64,000 nt of DNA from positions 336,692-400,691 of the forward strand of contig NZ_RZYA01000006.1 in assembly GCF_004005495.1 (NCBI RefSeq). Direction: 5' to 3'. A model generated the notes under the pieces. The model was not told the origin of the DNA. It saw only the letters and a program-made list of their open reading frames with translations, and ran no database searches. The position numbers were made by a program, and so were the translations under genes. Shown in pieces: positions 17,230 through 24,470 of the stretch. Within the stretch, counting starts at the first letter, position 1; each line of letters opens with the position of its first letter. Source of the DNA: Streptomyces antnestii (lineage in GTDB: Bacteria; Actinomycetota; Actinomycetes; Streptomycetales; Streptomycetaceae).

Positions 17230-18471
17230 GTGACGCTCGAGACTCAGCCGCCGCCCACCGCCTCATCCCCCGTCCACGCGACCTGGGTCCACCCCGGACC
17301 CCTCGCCCGCGCGGCCCTCCCTCTGACCTGGCTGGTCACGCGCGCCGGGATGCTCGTCCTGCTCGCCCTCGACGGCCGCGCCCCGCTCGGCGCCGGCGGC
17401 ATCGCGCACGAGGTGTTCGCCCTGTACGCCCGCTGGTCCACCACCCTCGCCCACGGAACCTTCCCCGCGGGCGACCCCATGTGGCAGTACCCGCCCGGCG
17501 CGGGGCCCGTCCTCCTGGCGCCCGGCCTCGTCCCGGGCCTCACCTACTTCCAGGCCTTCGTCGCCCTCACCCTCGTCACGGACGCCCTGGTCACGCTGGC
17601 CCTAGCCCGGGCCGGCACACGCACGGGGCGCAGCGCGGCCGGCGCCTGGCTGTGGACCGCCGCGCTGCCGCTCCTGCTGCACATCCCGCTGGCCCGCTAC
17701 GACATCGAGGTCACCGCCTTCGCCGTGTGCGCGCTGCTCGTCATGGCGCGGTTCCCCCGTACGGGCGGTGTGCTCGCGGCGTGCGGCGCCCTGGTCAAGG
17801 TGTGGCCCGCGCTCACGCTGCTCGGCACCCCGCGGGGGCGGTCGAGCCGGGAGGCGTGGACGGCGGCGCTCGCGTCGGGCGCCGCGATCCTGCTGGTCCT
17901 CGCGGTGGCGTTCCGCTCCCCGTTCGCGTTCCTGCGCGAGCAGGGCGGGCGGGGTGTGCAGATCGAGTCGCTCGGCGGCACGGCCCTGACCCTGGCGCGG
18001 CGGGCGGGCTGGCCGGGGCAGGTGCGCTACCGGTTCGGGGCGATGGAGTACGTCGGGCCCCACGTGGGCATGGTGGCCGCGGCCTCCCTGGTGCTCACGG
18101 CGGGCGCGGCCGCGCTGCTCCTGCTGTGGCGGGTGGAGGCGCGGTACTGGACGCCCGCGACACCGTTCGACGCGGCGCTCTGCGCCGTCCTGCTGTTCAC
18201 CGTCACGAGCCGCGTGATCAGCCCCCAGTACCTGATCTGGCTGGTCGGGCTCGCCGCGGTCTGCCTCACGTCCCGGCACACCACGCAGCGCCCGGTCGCG
18301 GTGCTCGTCGTGGCGGCGGCCGGCCTGAGCGCGCTCGCGTACCCGGTCCTCTACGCCGATGTCGAGGCGGGGACCTGGACGGGCTGTCTGCTGATGCTCG
18401 CGCGCAACGGCCTGCTCCTCGGAGGGGCCGTCGTGTCGTTCGGTTCCCTCTGGAAGGGAACAAAGGAGTAA
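17230..18471 (+). CDS. GT87-like (DUF2029) polytopic membrane glycosyltransferase
   Basis: A 413-residue membrane protein with about ten hydrophobic segments. The first loop has HEVFALYARWSTTLAHGTFPAGDPMWQYPPG, the acidic/PPG pattern of the GT87 (alpha-mannosyltransferase-like, DUF2029) family that uses polyprenyl-phosphate mannose. ARYDIEVTAFAVCALL and GALVKVWPALTLLG are also typical, as is SPQYLIWLVGLAAV near the C-terminus. GTG 17,230 is chosen because it begins just before the first structured segment; the frame is open further upstream (ATG 17,062) and the start is uncertain. It is followed 48 nt later by the GT2 gene, which has its own promoter. Probably a mannosyl- or similar glycosyl-transferase acting outside the membrane. 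Confidence 0.75.
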   Translation: MTLETQPPPTASSPVHATWVHPGPLARAALPLTWLVTRAGMLVLLALDGRAPLGAGGIAHEVFALYARWSTTLAHGTFPAGDPMWQYPPGAGPVLLAPGLVPGLTYFQAFVALTLVTDALVTLALARAGTRTGRSAAGAWLWTAALPLLLHIPLARYDIEVTAFAVCALLVMARFPRTGGVLAACGALVKVWPALTLLGTPRGRSSREAWTAALASGAAILLVLAVAFRSPFAFLREQGGRGVQIESLGGTALTLARRAGWPGQVRYRFGAMEYVGPHVGMVAAASLVLTAGAAALLLLWRVEARYWTPATPFDAALCAVLLFTVTSRVISPQYLIWLVGLAAVCLTSRHTTQRPVAVLVVAAAGLSALAYPVLYADVEAGTWTGCLLMLARNGLLLGGAVVSFGSLWKGTKE

Positions 18472-18474
18472 GAG

Positions 18475-18519
18475 CTTTACTTACCGGACAATTACCGTAA
18501 AGGCCTAGGATTTCCTTCT
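18475..18519 (+). promoter_or_regulatory. Promoter for the GT2/galE genes, probably leaderless
   Basis: TAGGAT at 18,506-18,511 fits a -10 box placed 8 nt before the GTG start at 18,520, so transcription would begin at or near the start codon. Immediately upstream CTTTAC and GTAAAG form a 6-bp inverted repeat around two copies of TTACCG, an A/T-rich patch in a GC-rich region and a plausible regulator site. Confidence 0.5.
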
Positions 18520-20166
18520 GTGGAAGCCATGCAGCCCAACCCCCGGCCGTCGCCGCCGCACCAGCCGGCGCGGCGGCGGGCGGAGACCCCGGCGGTCACG
18601 GTCGTCGTCATCGGCTACAACGACGCCGAGCGCGTCACCGACGCCGTGCGCTCCGCCCTCGCCCAAGGAGCCGCGGTCCATGAGGTGATCGCCGTCGACG
18701 ACTGCTCGACGGACGGCAGCGGCGAACTGCTCCAGCGTATGGCCGACAGCGAGCCACGCCTCAAGGTGGTGCGCCGCGCCACGAACAGCGGCGGCTGCGG
18801 CACCCCGCGCAACGACGGGATCGACGCGGCCTCGGCGCCGTACGTCATGTTCCTGGACAGCGACGACGTGCTGCCGCCGGGCGCCGTCGACGCGCTGCTC
18901 GGCGCGGCCCTTGCCCACGGCACGGAGGTCGCGGCCGGCCTGTGCGTGCGCCGCGAGCTGCCCTCGGGCCGCGACATCCCATGGCAGCCGGAGCTGTACG
19001 CCAGGGCCACCGTGGTCCCCGACCCCGAGCGCCGCCCCCGCCTCGTCCACGACACGCTCTGCGTCAACAAGCTCTACCGCGCGGACTTCCTGCGCGAGCA
19101 CGGGATCCGCTTCCCCGACGGACGCTTCGTCTACGAGGACTTCGTGTTCACCGCGCGCGTGCTCGCCGCGCAACCGCGCATGGCGCTCGTCCCCGACACG
19201 GTCTACGTCTGGCACGTCCGCCGCGACGCCGAGCGCCTCTCGCTCTCCCTCGACCGCGCGGGCCTCGACAACTGGACGGCCAGGATCGAGGCACACCGCC
19301 AGTCCGTCGACATCCTGCTGACCGGCGCGCACAAGCGCCTGGCGCGCGCGGCCCGCACCCGCTTCCTCGACCACAGCCTGCGCATGTACGCCCGCGAGCT
19401 CGACCTGCGCAGCCCCGAGTACCGCGCCGAGTGGTGGGCCGTCACCCGCGCCTACCTCGCCACGTTCGACACGGCCGACATCGACGCGGCGCCCGCGCCC
19501 GGCCGCGTCGTCGCCCGTGTCGTCCTCGCCTCCGAAGGGCCGCGCGACCTGCCCCGCCTCAAGGAGGTCGCGGCGCGCCCGGCCCGCCTTTGCCCGCCCT
19601 ACGCGCGGGCCGCGGACGGCACACCGATCTGGTCCGACACCCTCCCCCAGGTGACCCTGGAGCACCTGCTCGTGCGCCCCATGAGCCTGCTCCCCGTCGC
19701 GGTCGACGCGGAACTGCGGCCACGCGCGCGTGGTGCCCGTCTCCGGCTGCGCCTGTACGACCTGTACGGGCGCGTCGCCGCGGCGGGCCCCGACACCGTC
19801 GACATCGAGGTCGCCGAACGCCTGCGCGACCGCCCGGCCAGGCGCCGCACGGTCGCCTTCACGCCCGGGACCGACCCCGGCACCTGGGTGGCCGACACGG
19901 CCCTCGACCTCTCGGCGCTCACCGCCGGCACCTGGGACATCCGCCTCCGCCTCAACTTCGCGGACGGCACGCACCGCGACGCGAGCGCCCACGCCGTCGA
20001 GGGCCCCGGCCTGCTGCGCCGTACCGCCCTGCCGAGCCTGCGCCAGGGCGTGCTCCTCGCGCACCCGTACGCGACCCAGTCCGGCGCTCTCGCCGTGCGT
20101 CTCGCACCCGGGGTGCGCGGAGCTCTCGCGGTGTTGCGAGGGCGCCTGAACCGCCTGGTTCACTGA
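18520..20166 (+). CDS. GT2-family glycosyltransferase
   Basis: The 548-residue protein has an N-terminal GT-A domain (~25-250): VTVVVIGYNDAERVTDAV, IAVDDCSTDGSG, NSGGCGTPRNDGI and the D-x-D region VMFLDSDDVLPPG, with YEDFVF in the acceptor region. The C-terminal ~230 residues are beta-rich and of unknown role. It is paralogous to the 560-residue protein at 26,687-28,369 in both halves. The GTG at 18,520 lies just after a -10-like box; ATG 18,529 is the alternative. It is followed by galE on the same strand. It probably transfers a sugar such as galactose from a UDP donor to a cytoplasmic polymer precursor; that donor is inferred only from the neighbouring epimerase. Confidence 0.87.
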   Translation: MEAMQPNPRPSPPHQPARRRAETPAVTVVVIGYNDAERVTDAVRSALAQGAAVHEVIAVDDCSTDGSGELLQRMADSEPRLKVVRRATNSGGCGTPRNDGIDAASAPYVMFLDSDDVLPPGAVDALLGAALAHGTEVAAGLCVRRELPSGRDIPWQPELYARATVVPDPERRPRLVHDTLCVNKLYRADFLREHGIRFPDGRFVYEDFVFTARVLAAQPRMALVPDTVYVWHVRRDAERLSLSLDRAGLDNWTARIEAHRQSVDILLTGAHKRLARAARTRFLDHSLRMYARELDLRSPEYRAEWWAVTRAYLATFDTADIDAAPAPGRVVARVVLASEGPRDLPRLKEVAARPARLCPPYARAADGTPIWSDTLPQVTLEHLLVRPMSLLPVAVDAELRPRARGARLRLRLYDLYGRVAAAGPDTVDIEVAERLRDRPARRRTVAFTPGTDPGTWVADTALDLSALTAGTWDIRLRLNFADGTHRDASAHAVEGPGLLRRTALPSLRQGVLLAHPYATQSGALAVRLAPGVRGALAVLRGRLNRLVH

Positions 20167-20227
20167 GAGACGACCGGCCACCCGTACGACACCGAACCCA
20201 TACGACACGAGGGGATCCCCTACCGAC

Positions 20228-21211
20228 ATGACCTGGCTGATCACCGGCGGTGCCGGATACATCGGAGCGCACGTCGTCCGCGCCATGCGCGAGGCGGGCG
20301 AGGCGACCGTGGTCTACGACGACCTGTCCACGGGCGTCGCCGCGCGCGTCCCCGAGGGCGTACCCCTCGTGGTCGCCTCGACGCTCGACGCGGAGGCCGT
20401 CGCGCGCACCGTCGCCGAGCACGGCATCACCGGAGTGGTCCACCTCGCCGCGAAGAAGCAGGTCGGCGAGTCCGTGGAGCAGCCCCTGCGCTACTACCGC
20501 GAGAACGTCGAGGGCCTGCGCGTCCTCCTGGAGGCGGTGACGGCGGCCGGGGTCCCGTCCTTCGTCTTCTCGTCCTCGGCGGCGGTGTACGGCATGCCGG
20601 ACGTCGACCTGGTCACGGAGGACACCCCGTGCGTGCCGATGAGCCCGTACGGCGAGACGAAGCTCGCCGGCGAGTGGCTGGTCCGCGCGACGGGACAGGC
20701 GTACGGCCTGGCGACGGCGTCGCTGCGGTACTTCAACGTGGCGGGCGCGGCCTCCCCCGAGCTCGCCGACACGGGCGTGTTCAACCTCGTCCCGATGGTC
20801 TTCGAGAAGCTCACGGACGGCGAGGCGCCGCGGATCTTCGGCGCGGACTACCCGACGCCGGACGGGACGTGCGTACGCGACTACATCCACGTCGCCGACC
20901 TCGCCGAGGCCCATGTGGCCGCCGCCCGCCGCCTCGCGGGCGCGGCCCCCGGCACGGACCTCACCCTCAACATCGGCCGCGGCGAAGGGGTTTCGGTCCT
21001 GGAGATGGTCGAGCTGATCAACGAGACGACGGGCCATGGCACCGCCCCGGTCGTCACCCCGCGCCGCCCCGGCGACCCGGCCCGCGTCGTCGCCTCCGCG
21101 GACCGCGTGGCGACGGAACTCGGCTGGACGGCGAAGCGCGACGTACGCGACATGGTCGAGTCGGCATGGGAGGGGTGGGCCCGGGTCCACCCGAGGGCGG
21201 TCGCACGGTAG
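20228..21211 (+). CDS. galE: UDP-glucose 4-epimerase
   Basis: The 327-residue extended short-chain dehydrogenase interconverts UDP-glucose and UDP-galactose. It has the NAD+ site GGAGYIGAHVVRAM at residues 7-20, YDDLSTG after strand 2, the Ser motif FSSSAAVYG, catalytic YGETK (Tyr141, Lys145), RYFNVAGA and the GTCVRDYIHVADLAEAH signature. It starts at ATG 20,228 with GAGGGG upstream, 61 nt after the GT2 gene, so the two are likely cotranscribed. The TAG stop is made by the first bases of a MITE-like element. The epimerase probably supplies UDP-galactose (or a related sugar) to the glycosyltransferases around it; a housekeeping galE elsewhere in the genome is expected. Confidence 0.95.
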   Translation: MTWLITGGAGYIGAHVVRAMREAGEATVVYDDLSTGVAARVPEGVPLVVASTLDAEAVARTVAEHGITGVVHLAAKKQVGESVEQPLRYYRENVEGLRVLLEAVTAAGVPSFVFSSSAAVYGMPDVDLVTEDTPCVPMSPYGETKLAGEWLVRATGQAYGLATASLRYFNVAGAASPELADTGVFNLVPMVFEKLTDGEAPRIFGADYPTPDGTCVRDYIHVADLAEAHVAAARRLAGAAPGTDLTLNIGRGEGVSVLEMVELINETTGHGTAPVVTPRRPGDPARVVASADRVATELGWTAKRDVRDMVESAWEGWARVHPRAVAR

Positions 21212-21402
21212 GGCGTGTCCGGCGGATCAGGGTCGGACAGGTCACGGCGTCCGGCGCGGTGTATCGCAAGGCGCCGGAGCGTCCTGACAGCGGCGCTGTC
21301 CGAGCGTTTCGGCAACGCGGCGAGGTGCCGTGCGCATGGGGGCACCTCCCAGCGGTAGCTGGGGGAGTCGCGAGCCCGGCCATGATCCGCCGGACATGCC
21401 CT
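21209..21402. mobile_element. MITE-like element with 20-bp terminal inverted repeats
   Basis: The left end AGGGCGTGTCCGGCGGATCA (21,210-21,229) and the right end (21,383-21,402) are inverted copies with one mismatch, about 190 bp apart, with no coding capacity. Inside are a GACAGC/GCTGTC hairpin and a CTCCCAGC-GCTGGGGGAG hairpin of a type often seen in Streptomyces intergenic DNA. No clear target-site duplication is visible. The left end begins immediately after galE and forms its stop codon. It is likely mobilised by a transposase elsewhere. Confidence 0.7.
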
Positions 21403-21492
21403 GGTCCCCGTTCGGCTCGGGCCGACGCGCGGTGGGCACGGCCCGGTGGTCGACTGGAAGGGACTCTGTACCTCCCTGAAAGGAAGCGCAGC

Positions 21493-21789
21493 ATGCCCAT
21501 CGTCGCGGTCTTCGACATACCGGGGATGACCCAGGAGCAGTACGAGGCGAGTGCCGAGAAGGTGGCCGGGCGGCCCGGTCCGGTCAAGAACCCCTCCGAC
21601 TGGCCGGTCCCCGGACTCATCTCGCACACCTCGGCCGCCACCCCCGAGGGCTGGCTCGTGGTCGACGTCTGGGAGTCCGAAGAGGCGTTCCGGAAGTTCG
21701 GCGAGACGATCATGCCGATCCTGAAGGAGCTCGGCGTCAAGGAAGCCAAGCCGAGGATCTACGAGACACACACCGTGGTGATGCGGTGA
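21493..21789 (+). CDS. Small dimeric alpha/beta-barrel-like protein
   Basis: The 98-residue protein starts at ATG 21,493 with AAAGGAAG 6 nt or more upstream. Pattern MPIVAVFDIPGMTQEQYEASAEKV and the later GWLVVDVWESEEAFRKFGETIMPIL resemble the ferredoxin-like dimeric barrel group (antibiotic-biosynthesis-monooxygenase-like and related stress proteins). No catalytic residues can be assigned. It lies alone between the MITE-like element and a convergent TetR-type gene and is separated from both by repeat and terminator sequence. Function is unknown; it is not obviously linked to the polymer genes. Confidence 0.75.
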   Translation: MPIVAVFDIPGMTQEQYEASAEKVAGRPGPVKNPSDWPVPGLISHTSAATPEGWLVVDVWESEEAFRKFGETIMPILKELGVKEAKPRIYETHTVVMR

Positions 21790-21803
21790 AGCACCGCGAG
21801 CCG

Positions 21804-21833
21804 GGACACCCGGGCCGGTCCGGCCGGGTGTCC
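21804..21833. terminator. Bidirectional hairpin between convergent genes
   Basis: GGACACCCGG and CCGGGTGTCC form a stem of about 14 bp with one bulge. It lies between the 98-residue protein gene (+) and the TetR gene (-), where a shared terminator is expected. Confidence 0.6.
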
Positions 21834-21846
21834 GCCCCCCGTACGC

Positions 21847-22467
21847 TCAGAGCGCCTTGAGCCCCGCCGCCGTGGCCGACGCGAGCCGGCCCAGGTAGCC
21901 CTTGGGCAGCGGCGTCCGGACGACCACCGCGCGCCAGTACAGCGGGCCCGAGATCAGGTCGAGGGCGAGGTCCTCGTCGAGGCCGTCCCTGACCTCCCCC
22001 CGCTCGGCGGCGCTCCGCACGATCCCGCTCGCCACCCCGTGCTGTCCCTCGCGCAGCGCCTTCTGCATGGCCTCGGCGATCTCCGGGTTGCGGGCCGCCT
22101 CGGCCTGCAGGTCGGGGATGATCTGGCCGGCCACCGGATGCCTCAGGGCCCGGGACGTCACCTCGTACAGCAGCCGCAGGTCCCCTTCGAGCGAGCCGGT
22201 GTCGGGGGCCGGGAGTCCCTGGACCGCTATCGCGGAGACCAGGTCGAGGACCAGGTGCAGCTTGGAGCGCCAGCGCCGGTAGACGGCCGTCTTGCCGACG
22301 CCCGCGCGGCGTGCGATCCCCTCGATCGACATCCGGGCGTAGCCCACGGCGGCGAGCTCTTCGAAGACGGCTGCCCGGATGGCGTCGGTCACGTCCTCAC
22401 GCAGCACGGCGGCGCCTGCGGGGGCTCTGCGACGCGGCGTGGGCGTGTCCGCGTTGGTCGTCGTCAT
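21847..22467 (-). CDS. TetR-family transcriptional regulator
   Basis: The 206-residue repressor has an N-terminal TetR helix-turn-helix (~25-70): VFEELAAVGYARMSIEGIARRAGVGKTAVYRRWRSK. The C-terminal half (~80-200) is a TetR ligand-binding domain with no recognisable ligand signature. ATG 22,467 is used; a further in-frame start lies 12 nt upstream. It is divergent from the tagG-like gene, and the 134-bp spacer carries two 27-bp direct repeats (22,488-22,514 and 22,536-22,562) that are good operator candidates. It may thus control both itself and the teichoic-acid exporter. Confidence 0.9.
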   Translation of the reverse strand: MTTTNADTPTPRRRAPAGAAVLREDVTDAIRAAVFEELAAVGYARMSIEGIARRAGVGKTAVYRRWRSKLHLVLDLVSAIAVQGLPAPDTGSLEGDLRLLYEVTSRALRHPVAGQIIPDLQAEAARNPEIAEAMQKALREGQHGVASGIVRSAAERGEVRDGLDEDLALDLISGPLYWRAVVVRTPLPKGYLGRLASATAAGLKAL

Positions 22468-22487
22468 GGTGAACAGCATAAGGCGTT

Positions 22488-22562
22488 ACGACGATACGGT
22501 TGCGTTCCGACGTCAAGACGCCCTACGCTCGCGTCACGACGATACGGACCCGTTCCGACGTC
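22488..22562. promoter_or_regulatory. Two 27-bp direct repeats, candidate TetR operators
   Basis: ACGACGATACGG-NNN-CGTTCCGACGTC occurs at 22,488-22,514 and 22,536-22,562, differing only in the three central bases, with a 48-bp period. They lie in the divergent spacer between the TetR gene and the exporter permease gene, so binding could control both. Confidence 0.65.
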
Positions 22563-22601
22563 CACCCGTCTTCAGAGCCCCCGAGCGAAAGCAGCGGACG
22601 C

Positions 22602-23522
22602 GTGAGTCAGGCACTCGACACACCTTCCCCGCCCGCGGCCCCCTCCGCGCCGGCGGAAGACCCGGCGGTCCTCGCCGCCCGGTACGGCCTCACGGTCAGC
22701 GGCGCCCGGCCGACGCTCCCCGCCTACGTGGGTCAGCTCTGGCAGCGGCGCCACTTCATCACCGCGTTCGCGACCGCCAAGCTCACCTCGCAGTACAGCC
22801 AGGCGAAGCTCGGCCAGGTCTGGCAGGTGGCGACGCCCCTGCTGAACGCGGCGGTCTACTACTTCATCTTCGGCGTCCTGATGGGCACCAAGCGGAACGT
22901 GCCCGACTACGTCCCGTTCCTGGTCACCGGCGTCTTCGTGTGGACGTTCACGCAGAGCTCGGTGATGGCGGGCACCCGCGCGATCTCCGGCAGCCTGGGC
23001 CTCGTGCGGGCCCTGCACTTCCCACGCGCCTCGCTGCCGATCTCGTACTGCCTCCAGCAGCTCCAGCAGCTGCTGTTCTCGATGTGCGCGCTGTTCGTGA
23101 TCCTGCTCTGCTTCGGGGTGCCGCCGGCCCTGTCCTGGGTCCTGGTGATCCCGGCCCTGACGCTGCAGTTCACGTTCAACACGGGACTCGCCCTCGTCAT
23201 GGCGCGCATGGGCGCCAAGACCCCCGACATCGCGCAGCTCATGCCGTTCCTGCTGCGCACCTGGATGTACGTGTCCGGCGTGATGTGGAGCATCGACAAG
23301 ATGCTCAGCGGCAAGGACCTGCCGCACATCGTGCTCGTGCTGCTCCAGGCCAACCCCGCGGCCATCTACATCGACCTGATGCGCTTCGCCCTGATCGACA
23401 GCTTCCACGCGAGCCAGCTCCCGCCCCACGTGTGGCTGTGGGCGACGGGCTGGGCGCTGCTGTCGGGCGTCGGCGGGTTCATCTACTTCTGGAAGGCAGA
23501 GGAGACGTACGGACGTGGCTGA
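22602..23522 (+). CDS. ABC-2 type permease, teichoic-acid exporter TagG-like
   Basis: The 306-residue membrane protein is an ABC-2 polysaccharide/teichoic-acid export permease. It has six hydrophobic segments and the amphipathic start LTSQYSQAKLGQVWQVATPLLNAAVYYFIFG, typical of TagG/RfbD-type permeases. The frame is open further upstream through the operator repeats, so GTG 22,602 is chosen. It overlaps the ATPase gene by 8 nt. With that ATPase it should flip lipid-linked wall polymer to the outer membrane face. It is the only exporter seen in the island and so presumably serves the polymer made by the CDP-glycerol transferases. Confidence 0.9.
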   Translation: MSQALDTPSPPAAPSAPAEDPAVLAARYGLTVSGARPTLPAYVGQLWQRRHFITAFATAKLTSQYSQAKLGQVWQVATPLLNAAVYYFIFGVLMGTKRNVPDYVPFLVTGVFVWTFTQSSVMAGTRAISGSLGLVRALHFPRASLPISYCLQQLQQLLFSMCALFVILLCFGVPPALSWVLVIPALTLQFTFNTGLALVMARMGAKTPDIAQLMPFLLRTWMYVSGVMWSIDKMLSGKDLPHIVLVLLQANPAAIYIDLMRFALIDSFHASQLPPHVWLWATGWALLSGVGGFIYFWKAEETYGRG

Positions 23523-24372
23523 GAACGCTGAGACCGCCGAGATCACCGCAGAGCGCATCCCCACCGTCATCGTCGACGACGTCGACATCGTCTACCGCGT
23601 GAACGGCACCGGAGCCGGCCGCGGCACCGCGACCGCGGCGCTGAACCGCATCCTCGGCGGCCGCCGCAAGGCCGAGGCGCGGGCGGGCGTCCGCACGGTG
23701 CACGCCGTCAGGAAGGTCTCGTTCACCGCCTACAAGGGCGAGGCCATCGGCCTCATCGGCACGAACGGGTCGGGCAAGTCGACGCTGCTCAAGGCGGTCG
23801 CCGGACTGCTGCCCACCGAGAACGGCCGGATCTTCACCCACGGCCAGCCCTCCCTGCTCGGCGTGAACGCGGCCCTGATGAACGACCTCACCGGCGAGCG
23901 CAACGTCCACCTCGGCGGCCTCGCCATGGGCATGAGCCGCGAAGAGGTCCGCGAGCGCTACGACGACATCGTCGGCTTCTCCGGCATCAACGAGAAGGGC
24001 GACTTCATCACGCTGCCCATGCGGACGTACTCCTCCGGCATGGCGGCCCGGCTGCGGTTCTCCATCGCCGCCGCCAAGGACCACGACGTCCTGCTCATCG
24101 ACGAGGCGCTCGCCACCGGCGACCGGTCCTTCCAGAAGCGCTCCGAGGACCGCATCCGCGAACTGCGCAAGGAGGCCGGCACGGTCTTCCTGGTCAGCCA
24201 CAACAACAAGTCGATCCGCGACACCTGCGACCGGGTCCTGTGGCTGGAGCGCGGCGAGCTGCGCATGGACGGCCCGACCGACGAGGTCCTGGAGGCGTAC
24301 GAGGCCTTCACCAACCCGAAGGCGGGCAAGGCCGAACCGAAGAAGCAGACCAAGGTCTCCGTGCCCGCCTGA
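23515..24372 (+). CDS. ABC transporter ATPase, teichoic-acid exporter TagH-like
   Basis: The 285-residue ATPase has Walker A GLIGTNGSGKSTLL (~80-92), the family's Q/E-loop region NERNVHLGGLAMGMS, signature YSSGMAARL (~172) and Walker B DVLLIDEALATGDRSF (~190). The TGDRSFQKR D-loop is characteristic of polysaccharide/teichoic-acid exporters. It starts at GTG 23,515 after AGAGGAGA, overlapping the permease gene. It lacks the long C-terminal extension of Bacillus TagH. It energises export of the wall polymer through the permease. Confidence 0.93.
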   Translation: MAENAETAEITAERIPTVIVDDVDIVYRVNGTGAGRGTATAALNRILGGRRKAEARAGVRTVHAVRKVSFTAYKGEAIGLIGTNGSGKSTLLKAVAGLLPTENGRIFTHGQPSLLGVNAALMNDLTGERNVHLGGLAMGMSREEVRERYDDIVGFSGINEKGDFITLPMRTYSSGMAARLRFSIAAAKDHDVLLIDEALATGDRSFQKRSEDRIRELRKEAGTVFLVSHNNKSIRDTCDRVLWLERGELRMDGPTDEVLEAYEAFTNPKAGKAEPKKQTKVSVPA

Positions 24373-24427
24373 GGCCGGCCCGGGGGCCCACCCGGGGGGA
24401 CGCACTCCCCTTATCCCTTTCATCCGA

Positions 24428-24440
24428 ATAGTGACACTAT
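24428..24440. promoter_or_regulatory. Perfect 13-bp palindrome upstream of the CDP-glycerol transferase gene
   Basis: ATAGTG-A-CACTAT lies 31 nt before the GTG start at 24,471, in the only A/T-rich patch of this spacer. It may be an operator, or CACTAT may serve as a -10 box. No factor can be named. Confidence 0.45.
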
Positions 24441-24470
24441 GGTGCGCCAGGAGACGAAGGGACGGGGACG

